Positions 1 to 10,644 of a stretch of 64,000 nt of DNA are shown one piece after another (within the stretch, counting starts at the first letter, position 1; each line of letters begins with the position of its first letter). Origin of the DNA: JBGPLJ01 sp035644395 (GTDB taxonomy: Bacteria; Pseudomonadota; Gammaproteobacteria; Steroidobacterales; Steroidobacteraceae); the NCBI GenBank assembly GCA_035644395.1, contig DASQOR010000059.1, forward strand, positions 124,001 to 188,000, read 5' to 3'. The notes below the pieces were generated by a model, which searched no databases, was not told the origin of the DNA, and saw nothing but the letters and a program-made list of their open reading frames with translations. The position numbers were made by a program, and so were the translations under genes.

Positions 1-1
1 G

Positions 2-621
2 GGTTCCTCCGGCTCCGGCAAGTCGACGCTCATGAATCTGCTCGGCTGCCTCGACTCGCCGACCACCGGCGAGTATCGCCTCGACGGCGTGCGGGTCAAC
101 GACCTCGGCAAGAACGACCTCGCCGACCTTCGCAACCAGAAACTCGGCTTCGTCTTCCAGGGCTTCAACCTGCTGGCGCGCACGAGCGCGCTCGACAACG
201 TGGAGCTGCCCATGCTCTACGACCGATCCAACCGCTTCGCGGACAGCAAGGGACTCGCAGCCCAGGCGCTCGCGCGCGTGGGGCTTGCCGACCGGTTCGA
301 TCACCAGCCGAGCGAGCTCTCCGGCGGCCAGCAGCAGCGCGTCGCCATTGCCCGGGCCCTCGTGATGCAGCCGCGCCTGCTGCTCGCCGATGAGCCGACC
401 GGCAATCTCGATTCGCGCACCTCGATCGACATCCTCGCGCTCTTCCAGGAGCTGAACGACCAGGGCATCACCATCGTGCTCGTGACGCATGAGGCCGACG
501 TCGCCCGCTACGTACGTCGGCGCGTCGAAGTGCGCGACGGGCGCATCATTCGTGATGACGCGGTTCTCGAGCGCCGGCGTGCCGCGGACGATCTCGCGCT
601 CATGCCGGCCGGGGGCGCGGC

Positions 622-625
<4 letters not shown>
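2..625 (+). CDS. MacB/LolD-type ABC transporter ATPase (5' end cut by window)
   Basis: ATP-hydrolysing subunit of a MacB-like exporter acting at the inner face of the cytoplasmic membrane. The reading frame is open from base 2, so the true start lies outside the window. The visible part opens with the Walker A loop GSSGSGKST, followed by the Q-loop (FVFQGFNLL), the signature LSGGQQQRVAIARAL, Walker B LLLADEPTGNLDS and the H-loop VTHE, an uninterrupted ATPase core. Its stop overlaps the ATG of the permease gene (ATGA), so the two are translationally coupled. With the permease and the TolC-type protein downstream it forms a tripartite efflux system; a periplasmic adaptor gene is expected just upstream. 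Substrate is unknown (macrolides, peptides or lipids are known for the family). Confidence 0.93.
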
Positions 626-1843
<1,218 letters not shown>

Positions 1844-1851
<8 letters not shown>

Positions 1852-3202
1852 AGTCGCCGCAGCAACGCTTGTGGCACTGCTCGCGATCGGCGCCGGCACC
1901 GGCGCGCAGGCGCAGGACGCGCGGATCATTACGTATCCGGAGGCGATCCAGATCGCGCTCGAAAACAACGTCGACCTGCGCCAGACCCGCAATGCCGCCC
2001 TGCTGAGCGGAGTCAACGTCCAGCAGGCGCGCAATCAGTTCCTGCCGGACCTCGGTGCCAGTGCGCAGGCCGGCGAGTCGCTCGGGCGCAACTTCAGCGC
2101 GAGCGAGGGCGCGACGATCAATACCGACGCGCAGTTCGCCAATTTCAGCGTGAATTCCGGGGTGACGCTGTTTGACGGTTTTGCCAACACGGCGGCACTC
2201 AAGCAGGCGCGTCTCGCCGAGAAAGCGAGCCACCTCGATGTGCAGCGGGGACGGGAGACCGTCGTCTTCACCGTCGCATCGGAGTACCTCGCGCTGATCC
2301 AGCAGCAGGAGCAGTTGCGCGTGCAACGGGAAAATCTCGCCGCGCAGACGGATCTGCTCGAGCAGGTGCAGACCTATGTCGATGCCGGCGCCCGTACCAT
2401 CGCCGACCTCTACCAGCAGCAAGCGAATGTGGCCGGCGCGCGCCTCGCGCTCGTGCAAGCGGAGCGCGCCGCGGAACTGGCCAAGGTCGACCTGATCGGC
2501 GCGCTCCTTCTCGATCCGCGCGGAGCCTACGAGTTCGAGCCGCCCGCGGCCGAAAAAATTGCCGCCGCCGCCGCGAGTGACCGGCCGGCGCTGCCGAACC
2601 TGATGGACCAGGCATTCGCCCAGCGCGCCGACCTGAACGCGGTCCAGCAACGCCTCAGCGCGGCCGACCAGGCCGTGCGGGTCGCCAAGGGCGGGTACTG
2701 GCCGACGATTTCCCTGAGCGCGGGCTATGGCACGAGCTACAACAGCGCGAACGACACCGCGTTCAGCGATCAGCTGGACGAGCGCCGGGGCGGCTCGGTC
2801 GGAGTCTCGGTCTCGATCCCGATCTTCGATCGCGGCAGCGTCCGCGCCGACACGCGTCGCGCCGAGATCGCGGCCGACAATGCACGCATCGACCTCGAAG
2901 CCCTGCACAACAGCGTCGGCCTGCAGGTCCGCCGCGCCTATCTCGACTATCGATCAGCGGACGAGCAGCTGAGCGCCGCGGACGCCCAGCAAAAGTCGGC
3001 CACGCTATCCCTGGAAGCGGTCACCGACCGCTACTCGGCCGGTGCCGCCACGCTGGTTGAAGTCTCGGAGGCGCGTGCGTCCCAGGTAACGGCCGCGAGT
3101 GCCGTCGTGGCCGCCCGGTACGGGGCTCTCTTCGAACGCACGCTGCTCGACTACTATGTAGGCAATCTCGACGCGGCAAAACCCGCGGGGCCTGAGAAAT
3201 AA
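1844..3202 (+). CDS. TolC-family outer membrane efflux protein
   Basis: Outer-membrane channel component, 452 residues. An N-terminal signal peptide (hydrophobic core LVALLAIGAGTGAQAQ) precedes two OEP repeats rich in long heptad helices, the usual TolC design; the start of the first repeat (YPEAIQIALENNVDLRQTRN) is typical. The start codon lies within the last codons of the permease gene (8-base overlap), which supports co-translation. It would connect the MacB-like pump to the outside through an adaptor encoded upstream of the window. No truncation is visible. Substrate cannot be read from sequence. Confidence 0.92.
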
Positions 3203-3216
3203 CTATAATCCGCGCC

Positions 3217-3837
3217 ATGGACAAGAAAGTGTCGGATCTGCTGCGCGCCTACGAGGAACGCAGCAAACGGGAATGGGCGCTGATGGATCGCTTGAGCGAG
3301 GCCGATGCGCGCTCGGACATCGACGATTTCCTGCTGTCGGTCGGGCCTCACACGGGCGAGTTCCTGCACATGCTGGTCGAGGACGCCAAGTCGACCCGCA
3401 TCCTCGAGATCGGAACGTCCTATGGCTACTCGACGACCTGGCTCGCCGATGCAGCGCGAATGACCGGTGGCCGGGTAACGACGATCGAGTTGCAGGCGAA
3501 GAAGCGCGACCACGCCCGCCAGCAGCTCGAAGGCGTCGGGCTTGCCGGGCACGTGGAATTCCAGCTCGGCGATGCCCTTGCGATCCTCGCGAAGCTCGAC
3601 GGGCCGTACGACTTCGTGCTCCTCGACCTGTGGAAGAATCTCTACGTCGGCTGCTTCGACCGGTTCCTGCCCAAGCTCGCGCCCGGGGCGCTCGTCGTCG
3701 CCGACAACATGATCTATCCGCCCGACACGCATGCGCAGACGATGGCTTACCAACGCCGCCTCAGGGATACCGGGCGATTCGAATCCGTGCTGCTGCCGAT
3801 CGGCAGCGGCCTCGAGGTGAGCCGTCTGATTGCCTGA
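3217..3837 (+). CDS. class I SAM-dependent O-methyltransferase
   Basis: 206-residue methyltransferase of the catechol/caffeoyl-CoA O-methyltransferase type (Methyltransf_24 or Methyltransf_3). Motif I is LEIGTSYGYSTTWLA near residue 65, the acidic residue after beta-2 is in VTTIELQ, and DFVLLDLWKNLY contains the post-motif metal-binding-like Asp; VVADNMIYPPD matches the usual ADN motif of the family. It begins 14 bases after the TolC-type gene on the same strand, so it may be read through from the efflux operon. Substrate unknown; a small hydroxylated aromatic is plausible given the catabolic genes in the window, but that is inference. Confidence 0.88.
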   Translation: MDKKVSDLLRAYEERSKREWALMDRLSEADARSDIDDFLLSVGPHTGEFLHMLVEDAKSTRILEIGTSYGYSTTWLADAARMTGGRVTTIELQAKKRDHARQQLEGVGLAGHVEFQLGDALAILAKLDGPYDFVLLDLWKNLYVGCFDRFLPKLAPGALVVADNMIYPPDTHAQTMAYQRRLRDTGRFESVLLPIGSGLEVSRLIA

Positions 3838-3859
3838 AGGCGCCGGGCGAGGCCCGGGG

Positions 3860-4255
3860 TCAGGTCAGGTGCAGGAAGAGCAGGTGGCGCGGCCGCTTCT
3901 CGGGCTGGCTCGCTGTCTGCGACGGGCAATCCGAGCGATCGGTGCGCGGTGCGGCGGATTGCGTCTCCGCCGGCGCGGCGGTCACGTTGCCTGGAGTGCG
4001 CACCACGTTCGATGCGCGCGGCGCCGTCGCCGCCCGCGGTGCGGATTGCGGTACACCGTCCCGATTGCAGGGATTCATCGAGTCGCGCATCAGCGAGAGT
4101 GCCCGTCCCGGTGCGCGGCGGCAGTCGATCGCCGACTGCGGATCGCGGTAGCCCGCCGCTGCGTTCGTCGTTGGCGTCGTCGCCTCGTTCGCAAACGCCG
4201 CGTTCGCTCCAAGCGCGAGCAGCGACGTCAGTGCAAATCCATAGCTTTTGTTCAC
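3860..4255 (-). CDS. small secreted hypothetical protein
   Basis: 131-residue protein starting with GTG at 4255. The N-terminus is a textbook signal peptide (NKSYGFALTSLLALGANAAFA, cut expected after AFA). The mature part is short, polar, rich in Ala/Pro/Thr/Ser and Arg, with three Cys, and without a recognisable domain. An upstream ATG at 4393 would add 46 residues that do not look like protein and would bury the signal peptide, so the GTG start is preferred even though its Shine-Dalgarno is weak. It is convergent with the methyltransferase gene. Upstream lies an array of four phased GCGGACA repeats, also seen in front of the UrcA-family gene at 31818, so the two are probably co-regulated. 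Function unknown. Confidence 0.6.
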   Translation of the reverse strand: MNKSYGFALTSLLALGANAAFANEATTPTTNAAAGYRDPQSAIDCRRAPGRALSLMRDSMNPCNRDGVPQSAPRAATAPRASNVVRTPGNVTAAPAETQSAAPRTDRSDCPSQTASQPEKRPRHLLFLHLT

Positions 4256-4375
4256 GTGTGCAGCCCTGGAGGATCGGCCGGATCGAGCTGTGAATGGCGG
4301 CAAGCGTACTCCACCTCGGGGCCGTTTCGGAAGCGCGATTCCGCATCTGTCGCATCGCGCAATACGTGCAGTGGC

Positions 4376-4415
4376 GCGGACACACGCGGACACATCGGCG
4401 GACAGCTGTCGGACA
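4376..4415 (-). promoter_or_regulatory. four helically phased GCGGACA repeats
   Basis: On the plus strand GCGGACA starts at 4376, 4386 and 4398, and TCGGACA at 4409: spacings of 10, 12 and 11 bases, about one DNA turn each. On the minus strand the unit reads TGTCCGC. The array lies 121-160 bases upstream of the GTG start at 4255, a fitting place for an activator binding several protomers on one face of the helix. A similar array is at 31912-31950. The regulator is not identified. Confidence 0.55.
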
Positions 4416-4704
4416 GTGGCGCAACGCTTCGCGACGTGCGTGTGCGGCCGTTTTACTTTGTGAGGACCCGCTTGTCCTCCAGCGTGATGCGCAGCCGCTA
4501 GCGCTGCCCGGCAGCTCGATATGGACCGCGCGTGCGTTCAGCGATGTTTTTGCTGGAAGCCGGGAGTCGGTTCTTTCAGCAGCGCTGGCAATGATTCCTA
4601 TTTGACCCGCAAGTGCCTTATGTATAAAGGAAATATTTGCCACCACAGCGCTTCCCTGAGCGGCGATTTGAGCCGTCACCGGTGAGCTAAGCTGGCGGCC
4701 GCCG
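4416..4704. other. gene-free stretch before the MFS gene
   Basis: No convincing ORF in either direction. The part at 4600-4645 is the most AT-rich of the stretch and contains TTGACC followed by TATGTATAAAGG, a possible sigma-70 promoter reading toward the MFS gene at 4705; spacing is not clean, so this is only a suggestion. Confidence 0.3.
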
Positions 4705-5931
4705 ATGACATCCCAGACGCGTCAATCTGCCTGGCCGCTTCTCTTCGCGGCATCCGCCATCTTGCTCATCACCATGGGCATCCGGCAGTCGCTCGGTTTG
4801 TTCATCGCCCCGATCAATCAGGCGACGGGCCTCGGCATTGTCGCAATCAGTTTTGCGATGGCGGTCGGTCAGTTCGTCTGGGGTGCCATTCAACCCGTCT
4901 TCGGTGCGATCGCGGATCGTCACGGACCCGGCGGTGTCCTCATCGTGGGTGCCGTGCTGCTCGCCGCGGGCTGCGCGTTGACGACATTGGCGACCCATTC
5001 CTGGCTGCTGATCCTGAGCGTCGGCGTGTTGTCCGCCGCGGGCGCGGGAGCGGGCAGCTTCTCGATCCTCATCGGCGCGACTGCGCATCAGATCGCGCCC
5101 GAGCGCCGATCCTTCGCATCCGGCTTCATCAATGCCGGCGGCAGTCTCGGCCAGTTCGTCTTCGCTCCGCTCAACCAGCTGCTCATCAGTGCGTCCGGCT
5201 GGGTGATCGCCCTGTACGCGATGGCGGCCGCGGCGCTCGCCACGATTCCCATCGGGCGCTTCGTCACCGCGCCGGCGACGCGCCCGGCCGGCGCGCCAGT
5301 GCCTGCCGGCGCCGGCCTGTCGCTCCGCGGGCAGCTCGCCATCGCATCGCGCGATCGCAGCTATTGGTGCTTGCACGCCGGCTTCTTCACCTGTGGCTTT
5401 CATATCGCCTTCCTGGTCACGCACCTGCCAGGCGAGGTCGGTCTCTGCGATCTCCCCGCCAGCGTCGCCGCGAGCTCGCTGTCGATCATCGGGCTCGCGA
5501 ACGTCGGCGGCAGCCTCGCGGCGGGCTGGCTCGGCAATCGCATGCGCATGAAATGGATCCTGTTCTGGATGTATCTCAGCCGAGCTGTGGCGATTGCCGT
5601 CTACCTGATGGCCCCGAAGACCGCGCTGACGTTCTATCTGTTCGCGTTCGTGCTGGGCGCGACCTGGCTCGCGACCGTCCCGCCGACTGCGGGGCTCGTC
5701 GCCAAGCTCTTCGGCGTCCGTTACCTCGCGACCCTCTTCGGGCTCACGCTCCTGTCCCACCAGATCGGCGGCTTTTTCGGCGCATGGCTCGGTGGGATCG
5801 CGCTCTACCGCTTCGGGGACTATGGCTGGATGTGGTATGCAGACATGGCGCTGGCGCTCGGCGCGGCGGTCATCAATCTGCCCATCCGCGAATTGCCGGT
5901 GGCGGCATCGACTCTTGCTGCAAGGACCTGA
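4705..5931 (+). CDS. MFS transporter, 12 TM
   Basis: 408-residue major facilitator with about twelve hydrophobic helices split by a cytoplasmic loop near residues 190-215. The inter-helix 2/3 loop carries GAIADRHGPGGVLIVG, the MFS GxxxDRxG-type motif, and a comparable AGWLGNRMRMKW occurs after helix 8. The family includes oxalate/formate-type and aromatic acid transporters; the substrate cannot be named. The stop is followed one base later by the start of the quinohaemoprotein dehydrogenase gene, so the two are co-expressed and the transporter may bring in or pass on the substrate of that periplasmic enzyme, or its product. Confidence 0.85.
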   Translation: MTSQTRQSAWPLLFAASAILLITMGIRQSLGLFIAPINQATGLGIVAISFAMAVGQFVWGAIQPVFGAIADRHGPGGVLIVGAVLLAAGCALTTLATHSWLLILSVGVLSAAGAGAGSFSILIGATAHQIAPERRSFASGFINAGGSLGQFVFAPLNQLLISASGWVIALYAMAAAALATIPIGRFVTAPATRPAGAPVPAGAGLSLRGQLAIASRDRSYWCLHAGFFTCGFHIAFLVTHLPGEVGLCDLPASVAASSLSIIGLANVGGSLAAGWLGNRMRMKWILFWMYLSRAVAIAVYLMAPKTALTFYLFAFVLGATWLATVPPTAGLVAKLFGVRYLATLFGLTLLSHQIGGFFGAWLGGIALYRFGDYGWMWYADMALALGAAVINLPIRELPVAASTLAART

Positions 5932-5932
5932 C

Positions 5933-7801
5933 ATGAAAATGGCACACGGCGTTGTCGCGATCGTTCTTGTCGGCGTCTGCGCGGTCACGCGCGCGGCCGA
6001 CGACGCGGACAAACTGGTTCCGGGGGACACGCTGTTCGCGGAACGCTGTGCGAGTTGCCACGAGCACGCGCAAGGCCGGGTGCCGGATACCGCAGCGCTG
6101 CGTGCGAGGCCGCCGGAGCAGATTCTCGCGGCGCTGCGCTCCGGCGTCATGCGCACGCAGGCGACCGGGCTCAGCGTCTTCCAGATGCAGGGCATCGCGC
6201 AGTACCTCACCGGGCGCGAGCCAGGCGAATCGCCCGCGACCGTGCCGGAACCGAATGCCTGCGCCGGCCCCATTACCGCGATTCAGGTTCGCGCGACCGA
6301 CTGGAACGGCTGGGGCGCCGACCTCGTCAATTCGCGCTTCCAGCCGAAACCGGGAATCAAGCCGACCGATGTCCCGCGGCTCAGGCTGAAGTGGGCATAC
6401 GGCTATCGCGGCTCGTTCGTCTACGGCCAGCCGACGGTCATCGGCGGGCGCGTGTTCACGACAAGTTCGACGGGACGCGTGTACTCGCTCGATGCCAGGA
6501 CCGGCTGCACGCACTGGACCTATGACGGCGAAGCAAGCACGCGCACGGCCATCTCGATCTCGCGTCTGCCCGCGGGTGCCGGTGCCCGGTCGGCGGCCTA
6601 CTTCGGCGACGATTCCTCGAACGTCCATGCGGTCGATGCGGACACGGGACGCCTCCTGTGGAAAGTGCGCGCCGACCCGCATCCGTGGGCCCGTATCACG
6701 GGTTCGCCAAAGGTTTACCGCGGCGTCCTTTACGTCGGTGTCTCCTCGTTCGAGATCGTGGTCGCCGCCGATCGCCATTACCCCTGCTGCACGTTCAGCG
6801 GCAGCGTCGTCGCGCTTGACGTTCGCGACGGGCACCGGCTGTGGCAGACGAAGATGCTGCCGCCGGCCCAGCCGACTGGACTCAGCGATGCCGGGACGCA
6901 GCTTTCGGGTCCGGCCGGCGCTTCCGTATGGGGTTCGCCCGCGGTCGATGAGCGGCGCCAGTTGCTCTACGTCGGCACCGGGAATTCCTACACGGACGCG
7001 CTTGCGCTCAATGCGAACGCGATCGTCGCGCTCGAGCTCAAGACCGGAAAAATCGTGTGGTCACACCAGATCACGCCTGAGGACAACTTCAACATGGCGT
7101 GTGCCCGACCCGGCGCGTGTGCGCCCGGCGAACGCTGCGACCTCGCCGGCAAGGCGAATTGCCCGAAGGTCGTGGGGCCCGACGTCGACTTCGGCGCGGC
7201 GACGATTCTGCGCACGCTGGCGGGCGGCCAACAGGTCCTCATCGCCAGCCAGAAGTCGGGCGTCGTCTATGGGCTCGATCCCGCGCAGAAGGGCGCGATC
7301 CTGTGGAGCCGCCGCGTCGGCGTCGGGAGCCCCCTCGGCGGCATCGAATGGGGCTCCGGCGCTGATCTCACGACAGTTTTCGCCCCCGTCGGCGACACCC
7401 TGGTGCCGCCTGATCAGGCCAGGCCAGGACTCACGGCCATCGACATCGCGACCGGCGCGGAACGCTGGCATCTGCCGGCGCCGATCGTCGCGTGCAGCTG
7501 GGGAGCGGTCGGGTGCCTTCACGGCCTGCAGCAAGCGGCGTCGGTGATTCCAGGTGTCGTGTTTGCCGGATCGCTCGATGGCTGGCTGCGTGCATACGAC
7601 AGCGGCAGCGGCCAGCTGATCTGGGAGCTCGACACGGCGAAGAGCTACAGCACGGTCAACGGCGTCGCGGCGGAGGGCGGATCACTCGATCTCGGCGGTG
7701 CGACCTTCGCCGATGGCACGATGTATCTCAACTCCGGTTACGGCCGGCTCGTCGGTCATCCCGGTAACGTGCTACTTGCCTTTTCGGTCGACGGGCGCTG
7801 A
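5933..7801 (+). CDS. secreted PQQ- and haem c-containing dehydrogenase (PVA dehydrogenase-like)
   Basis: 622-residue periplasmic quinohaemoprotein. It has a signal peptide (residues 1-22), a haem c site CASCH at about residue 39-43, and then an eight-bladed PQQ-type beta-propeller with repeated W/YxLDxxTG blades (for example YSLDARTG and AVDADTG). A haem domain placed N-terminal to the propeller is the order found in polyvinyl alcohol dehydrogenase (cytochrome), EC 1.1.2.6, rather than in the C-terminal-haem alcohol dehydrogenases. An insertion around residues 388-410 has four Cys within about 21 residues. The start was set at 5933, one base after the MFS stop, because the signal peptide begins there. 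An alcohol substrate is inferred. The 3' end overlaps cydX (opposite strand) by 30 bases. Confidence 0.82.
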   Translation: MKMAHGVVAIVLVGVCAVTRAADDADKLVPGDTLFAERCASCHEHAQGRVPDTAALRARPPEQILAALRSGVMRTQATGLSVFQMQGIAQYLTGREPGESPATVPEPNACAGPITAIQVRATDWNGWGADLVNSRFQPKPGIKPTDVPRLRLKWAYGYRGSFVYGQPTVIGGRVFTTSSTGRVYSLDARTGCTHWTYDGEASTRTAISISRLPAGAGARSAAYFGDDSSNVHAVDADTGRLLWKVRADPHPWARITGSPKVYRGVLYVGVSSFEIVVAADRHYPCCTFSGSVVALDVRDGHRLWQTKMLPPAQPTGLSDAGTQLSGPAGASVWGSPAVDERRQLLYVGTGNSYTDALALNANAIVALELKTGKIVWSHQITPEDNFNMACARPGACAPGERCDLAGKANCPKVVGPDVDFGAATILRTLAGGQQVLIASQKSGVVYGLDPAQKGAILWSRRVGVGSPLGGIEWGSGADLTTVFAPVGDTLVPPDQARPGLTAIDIATGAERWHLPAPIVACSWGAVGCLHGLQQAASVIPGVVFAGSLDGWLRAYDSGSGQLIWELDTAKSYSTVNGVAAEGGSLDLGGATFADGTMYLNSGYGRLVGHPGNVLLAFSVDGR

Positions 7802-7912
7802 GGCCGGCGGCTCCGTCCCGCGCTGCAGTTCGAGGAGCTCGAACCAGATCGCGTTGATGACGCCGAAGGCGAGTGCGAAGCCGAGGCCGAGGATCCAGGT
7901 GAAATACCACAT
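7772..7912 (-). CDS. cydX: cytochrome bd oxidase small subunit CydX
   Basis: 46-residue single-span membrane protein, 13 bases after the cydB stop. The N-terminal part MWYFTWILGLGFALAFGVIN followed by AIWFELLE matches the CydX/YbgT family closely (MWYF.WILG.. A..F...NA.W.E). CydX is needed for stable haem ligation and activity of bd-I oxidase. The gene is shorter than usual ORF cut-offs and its last 30 bases overlap the end of the convergent dehydrogenase gene. The polar tail after residue 30 (EPPASAPVDRKGK) is longer than in the Escherichia coli protein. Recognition is from sequence pattern plus position. Confidence 0.9.
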   Translation of the reverse strand: MWYFTWILGLGFALAFGVINAIWFELLELQRGTEPPASAPVDRKGK

Positions 7913-7925
7913 GCCGGGCGGTTCC

Positions 7926-9062
7926 CTAGTAGCTGCCGTCGTGCTCGCGGACGTGCGCCAGCGTGATCTGGCCGCGCAGCACGCGGAAAACCCAGCTCGT
8001 ATACAGGATGATCAGCGGCAGGAAGATGATCACGCTGATGAGCATGATGAATAAGGTCAGCTGACTGCTCGAAGCATCCCAGACCGTGAGGCTCGCCTTC
8101 GGCACCGTTGACGACGGCATCAGGAACGGGAAGAGGGCGATGCCGCCGGTCAGCACGACGCCCGCCTGCACGAAGCTGCTCGCGATGAAGGCCAGGCCGA
8201 ACCGGCCCGCGCGCAGCGCGAACCACGCCGCGATCGTCGCAAGATAGACCAGGACAGGCGCGGCCCAGGCCGCGGGGTGGGCATGAAAATTCGCGAGCCA
8301 GCCACCGCTTGCGAGCTCGACCGTCTTGCGCAGCGGATTGCTCGGCCCGTTGGGATCGAGCGCACCGACGATGTGGAGCCCGTCCACGCCGCGCGCAATC
8401 CAGAGACCCGCAACGCTGAATAGCACGAGAAGCGCAACCGCGGCCGCACGGCCGACGCTTGCGGCGCGCGTTCCCATGGGTGCCTCCACCTTGAGCGCGG
8501 CATACGCGGCGCCGTGCATGACGAGCATCGAGAGGCTCACGAGACCGACGAGCAAGGCGAAGGGCCGCAGCAGATCGATCAGCCCACCCGTGAATATCGG
8601 ACGCGCAAGTGCGTCGAAGTGAAACGGCACACCCAGAAAGAGATTGCCGAAGGCAACGCCGAGGAGCAGCGCCGGCAACCCGCCGCTCACGAGCAGGCTC
8701 CAGTCCCAGGCATTGCGCCAGCGCGGATCGTCGAGCTTGTTGCGGTAGACGAATCCGACGGGCCGCAGGATCAGTGCCGCGAGCACCAGCCACATCGCGG
8801 GATAGAAGCCGGAGAACGACGCGGCGTAAAGGAGCGGCCAGGCCGCGAAGGCCGCGCCGCCACCGAGGATGAACCAGACCTGGTTTCCCTCCCACACGGG
8901 CTCGACCGACTCGAGCAATGCGCGGCGCTCTTCGTCCGTGCGGCCGACGAAGCGAAAGATCGCGCCGAGACCCAGGTCGAAGCCATCCATGACGACGAAG
9001 CCGATGAGGAGAGCCCCGAGGAGGGCCCACCAGATGAATCGCAGGGTTTCGTAGTCCGGCAT
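7926..9062 (-). CDS. cydB: cytochrome bd ubiquinol oxidase subunit II
   Basis: 378 residues, the usual size of CydB (379 in Escherichia coli). It starts MPDYETLRFIWWALLG and contains GFVVMDGFDLGLGAI, the conserved first-helix motif, and EGNQVWFILGGGAAFAAWP, another CydB signature. About nine membrane helices are visible. It pairs with CydA to form the quinol:O2 oxidoreductase that works at low oxygen without pumping protons. It lies 10 bases after cydA and is followed by cydX, so the order cydP-cydA-cydB-cydX is complete. Confidence 0.96.
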   Translation of the reverse strand: MPDYETLRFIWWALLGALLIGFVVMDGFDLGLGAIFRFVGRTDEERRALLESVEPVWEGNQVWFILGGGAAFAAWPLLYAASFSGFYPAMWLVLAALILRPVGFVYRNKLDDPRWRNAWDWSLLVSGGLPALLLGVAFGNLFLGVPFHFDALARPIFTGGLIDLLRPFALLVGLVSLSMLVMHGAAYAALKVEAPMGTRAASVGRAAAVALLVLFSVAGLWIARGVDGLHIVGALDPNGPSNPLRKTVELASGGWLANFHAHPAAWAAPVLVYLATIAAWFALRAGRFGLAFIASSFVQAGVVLTGGIALFPFLMPSSTVPKASLTVWDASSSQLTLFIMLISVIIFLPLIILYTSWVFRVLRGQITLAHVREHDGSY

Positions 9063-9072
9063 GTCGGGCGCC

Positions 9073-10644
9073 TCAATGCGCGGGCGCGCCTGCGGAGGGT
9101 TTTCTGCCGGATAGCGGCCAGTAGCCGAGACCCTCGGGCCCGCGGCGGATCATGCGCGTCATGAGAAAGCCGTCGACGACCGCAAGGCCGGTGTAAAACA
9201 GGACGAAGGCAACGAGCGATGCGGTCACGCTCCCTGCGGACACCGTCGAGACGCCGAGGAAGGTGGGTAGCACGCCTTCGATCGCCCAGGGTTGCCGGCC
9301 GTACTCCGCCACGATCCAGCCGAGTTCCACGGCAATCCAGGGTAACGGCAGGCTCCAGAACGCGAACTTCAGGAACACCGGGGGCCAATCGAAGCGGTGC
9401 CGCGCCGCCAGCCAGAAAGCAATCGCGAACAGCGCGATGAAATAGAGGCCGAGCCCGACCATCACGCGAAAACTCCAGAAGAGCACCGGCACGTCCGGCA
9501 CGGTTGACCACGCGGCAAGATCGATCTGATCCGGTGTCGCGGTCGACGGGTCGTTCGTGTACCGCAGCAGCAGCAGCCCGTGCCCGAGGTCGGCCACATG
9601 CGCTTCGAACAGGCGCCTGGCGTCTTCGTCCCGCGGGTTCGCGCGCAGACGCTGGAGCGCTGCATGTGCAATCGCGCCGCTCACGATGCGGGCGCGCGCT
9701 TCGTCGACCAATTCAAAGATGCCGGCGACCTTGCCGTCGATCGAGCGGGTGGCTATCAGGCCGAGAACCCACGGCACTTTCACTTCCGCGTGCGTCTTGC
9801 GGGCCTTGACGTCCGGGATGCCGAAAATCGTGAACGGCGCGGGCGCCTTCGCCGTCTCCCACTCGGCTTCGATCGCCGCGATCTTCATGCGCTGGTTCTC
9901 GCCGGCGGTGTAGCCGGACTCGTCGCCGAGCACGACCACCGAGAGCGCCGAGGCAAGGCCAAAACTCGCGGCGACTGCCAGCGAGCGGCGCGCGAATTCC
10001 AGGTTGCGCCCCCGGAGAAGGTAGTAAGCCGAGATAGAGAGGACGAAAACCGCGCCCATGACGTAGCCCGCCGACACGGTATGCACGAACTTGGCCTGCG
10101 CAACCGGATTCAGCAACACCTCGCGGAACGAGGTCAATTCCATCCTCATGGTCTCGAAGTTGAAGCGGGCGCCAACCGGATACTGCATCCAGGCGTTGGC
10201 GATCAGGATCCAGAGCGCCGAGAAGCTCGAGCCGATCGCGACCAGGAAGGTCACCACGAGATGCGCGACCTTCGAGAGCCGATTCCAGCCGAAGAAGAAG
10301 AGGCCGACGAAGGTCGACTCGAGAAAGAACGCCATCAGGCCTTCGATCGCGAGCGGTGCGCCGAAGATATCGCCGACGTAGTGCGAGTAGTACGCCCAGT
10401 TCGTGCCGAACTGGAATTCCATGGTGATGCCGGTCGCAACGCCCATCGCGAAGTTGATGCCGAACAGCAGCCCCCAGAACTTCGTCATCTGCTTCCAGAC
10501 CTCGCGCCCCGTCATGACGTAAACGGCCTCCATGATGACGAGCATCATGGAAAGGCCGAGGGTCAGCGGCACGAAGAGGAAATGGTAGAGCGCGGTGAGC
10601 GCGAACTGCAGGCGCGAGAGGCTCACGACGTCGAAGTCGATCAT
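9073..10644 (-). CDS. cydA: cytochrome bd ubiquinol oxidase subunit I
   Basis: 523 residues, close to the long-Q-loop class of CydA. Conserved features are SRLQFALTALYHFLFVPLTL with the haem b595 ligand His near residue 21, the GWNR loop, and GRQPWAIEGVLPT late in the protein. The large periplasmic Q-loop between about residues 250 and 385 binds the quinol. The ATG overlaps the stop of cydP (ATGA). The operon seems to start at or before the TSUP gene at 11711, which ends 6 bases upstream of cydP. The oxidase offers high-affinity oxygen use and resistance to NO, sulfide and cyanide. Confidence 0.97.
   Translation of the reverse strand: MIDFDVVSLSRLQFALTALYHFLFVPLTLGLSMMLVIMEAVYVMTGREVWKQMTKFWGLLFGINFAMGVATGITMEFQFGTNWAYYSHYVGDIFGAPLAIEGLMAFFLESTFVGLFFFGWNRLSKVAHLVVTFLVAIGSSFSALWILIANAWMQYPVGARFNFETMRMELTSFREVLLNPVAQAKFVHTVSAGYVMGAVFVLSISAYYLLRGRNLEFARRSLAVAASFGLASALSVVVLGDESGYTAGENQRMKIAAIEAEWETAKAPAPFTIFGIPDVKARKTHAEVKVPWVLGLIATRSIDGKVAGIFELVDEARARIVSGAIAHAALQRLRANPRDEDARRLFEAHVADLGHGLLLLRYTNDPSTATPDQIDLAAWSTVPDVPVLFWSFRVMVGLGLYFIALFAIAFWLAARHRFDWPPVFLKFAFWSLPLPWIAVELGWIVAEYGRQPWAIEGVLPTFLGVSTVSAGSVTASLVAFVLFYTGLAVVDGFLMTRMIRRGPEGLGYWPLSGRKPSAGAPAH

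Noticed and set aside
4687..6273. 528-codon minus-strand ORF opposite the MFS and dehydrogenase genes
   Set aside because: Highly charged low-complexity translation, overlaps two well-supported genes, no signal or motif.
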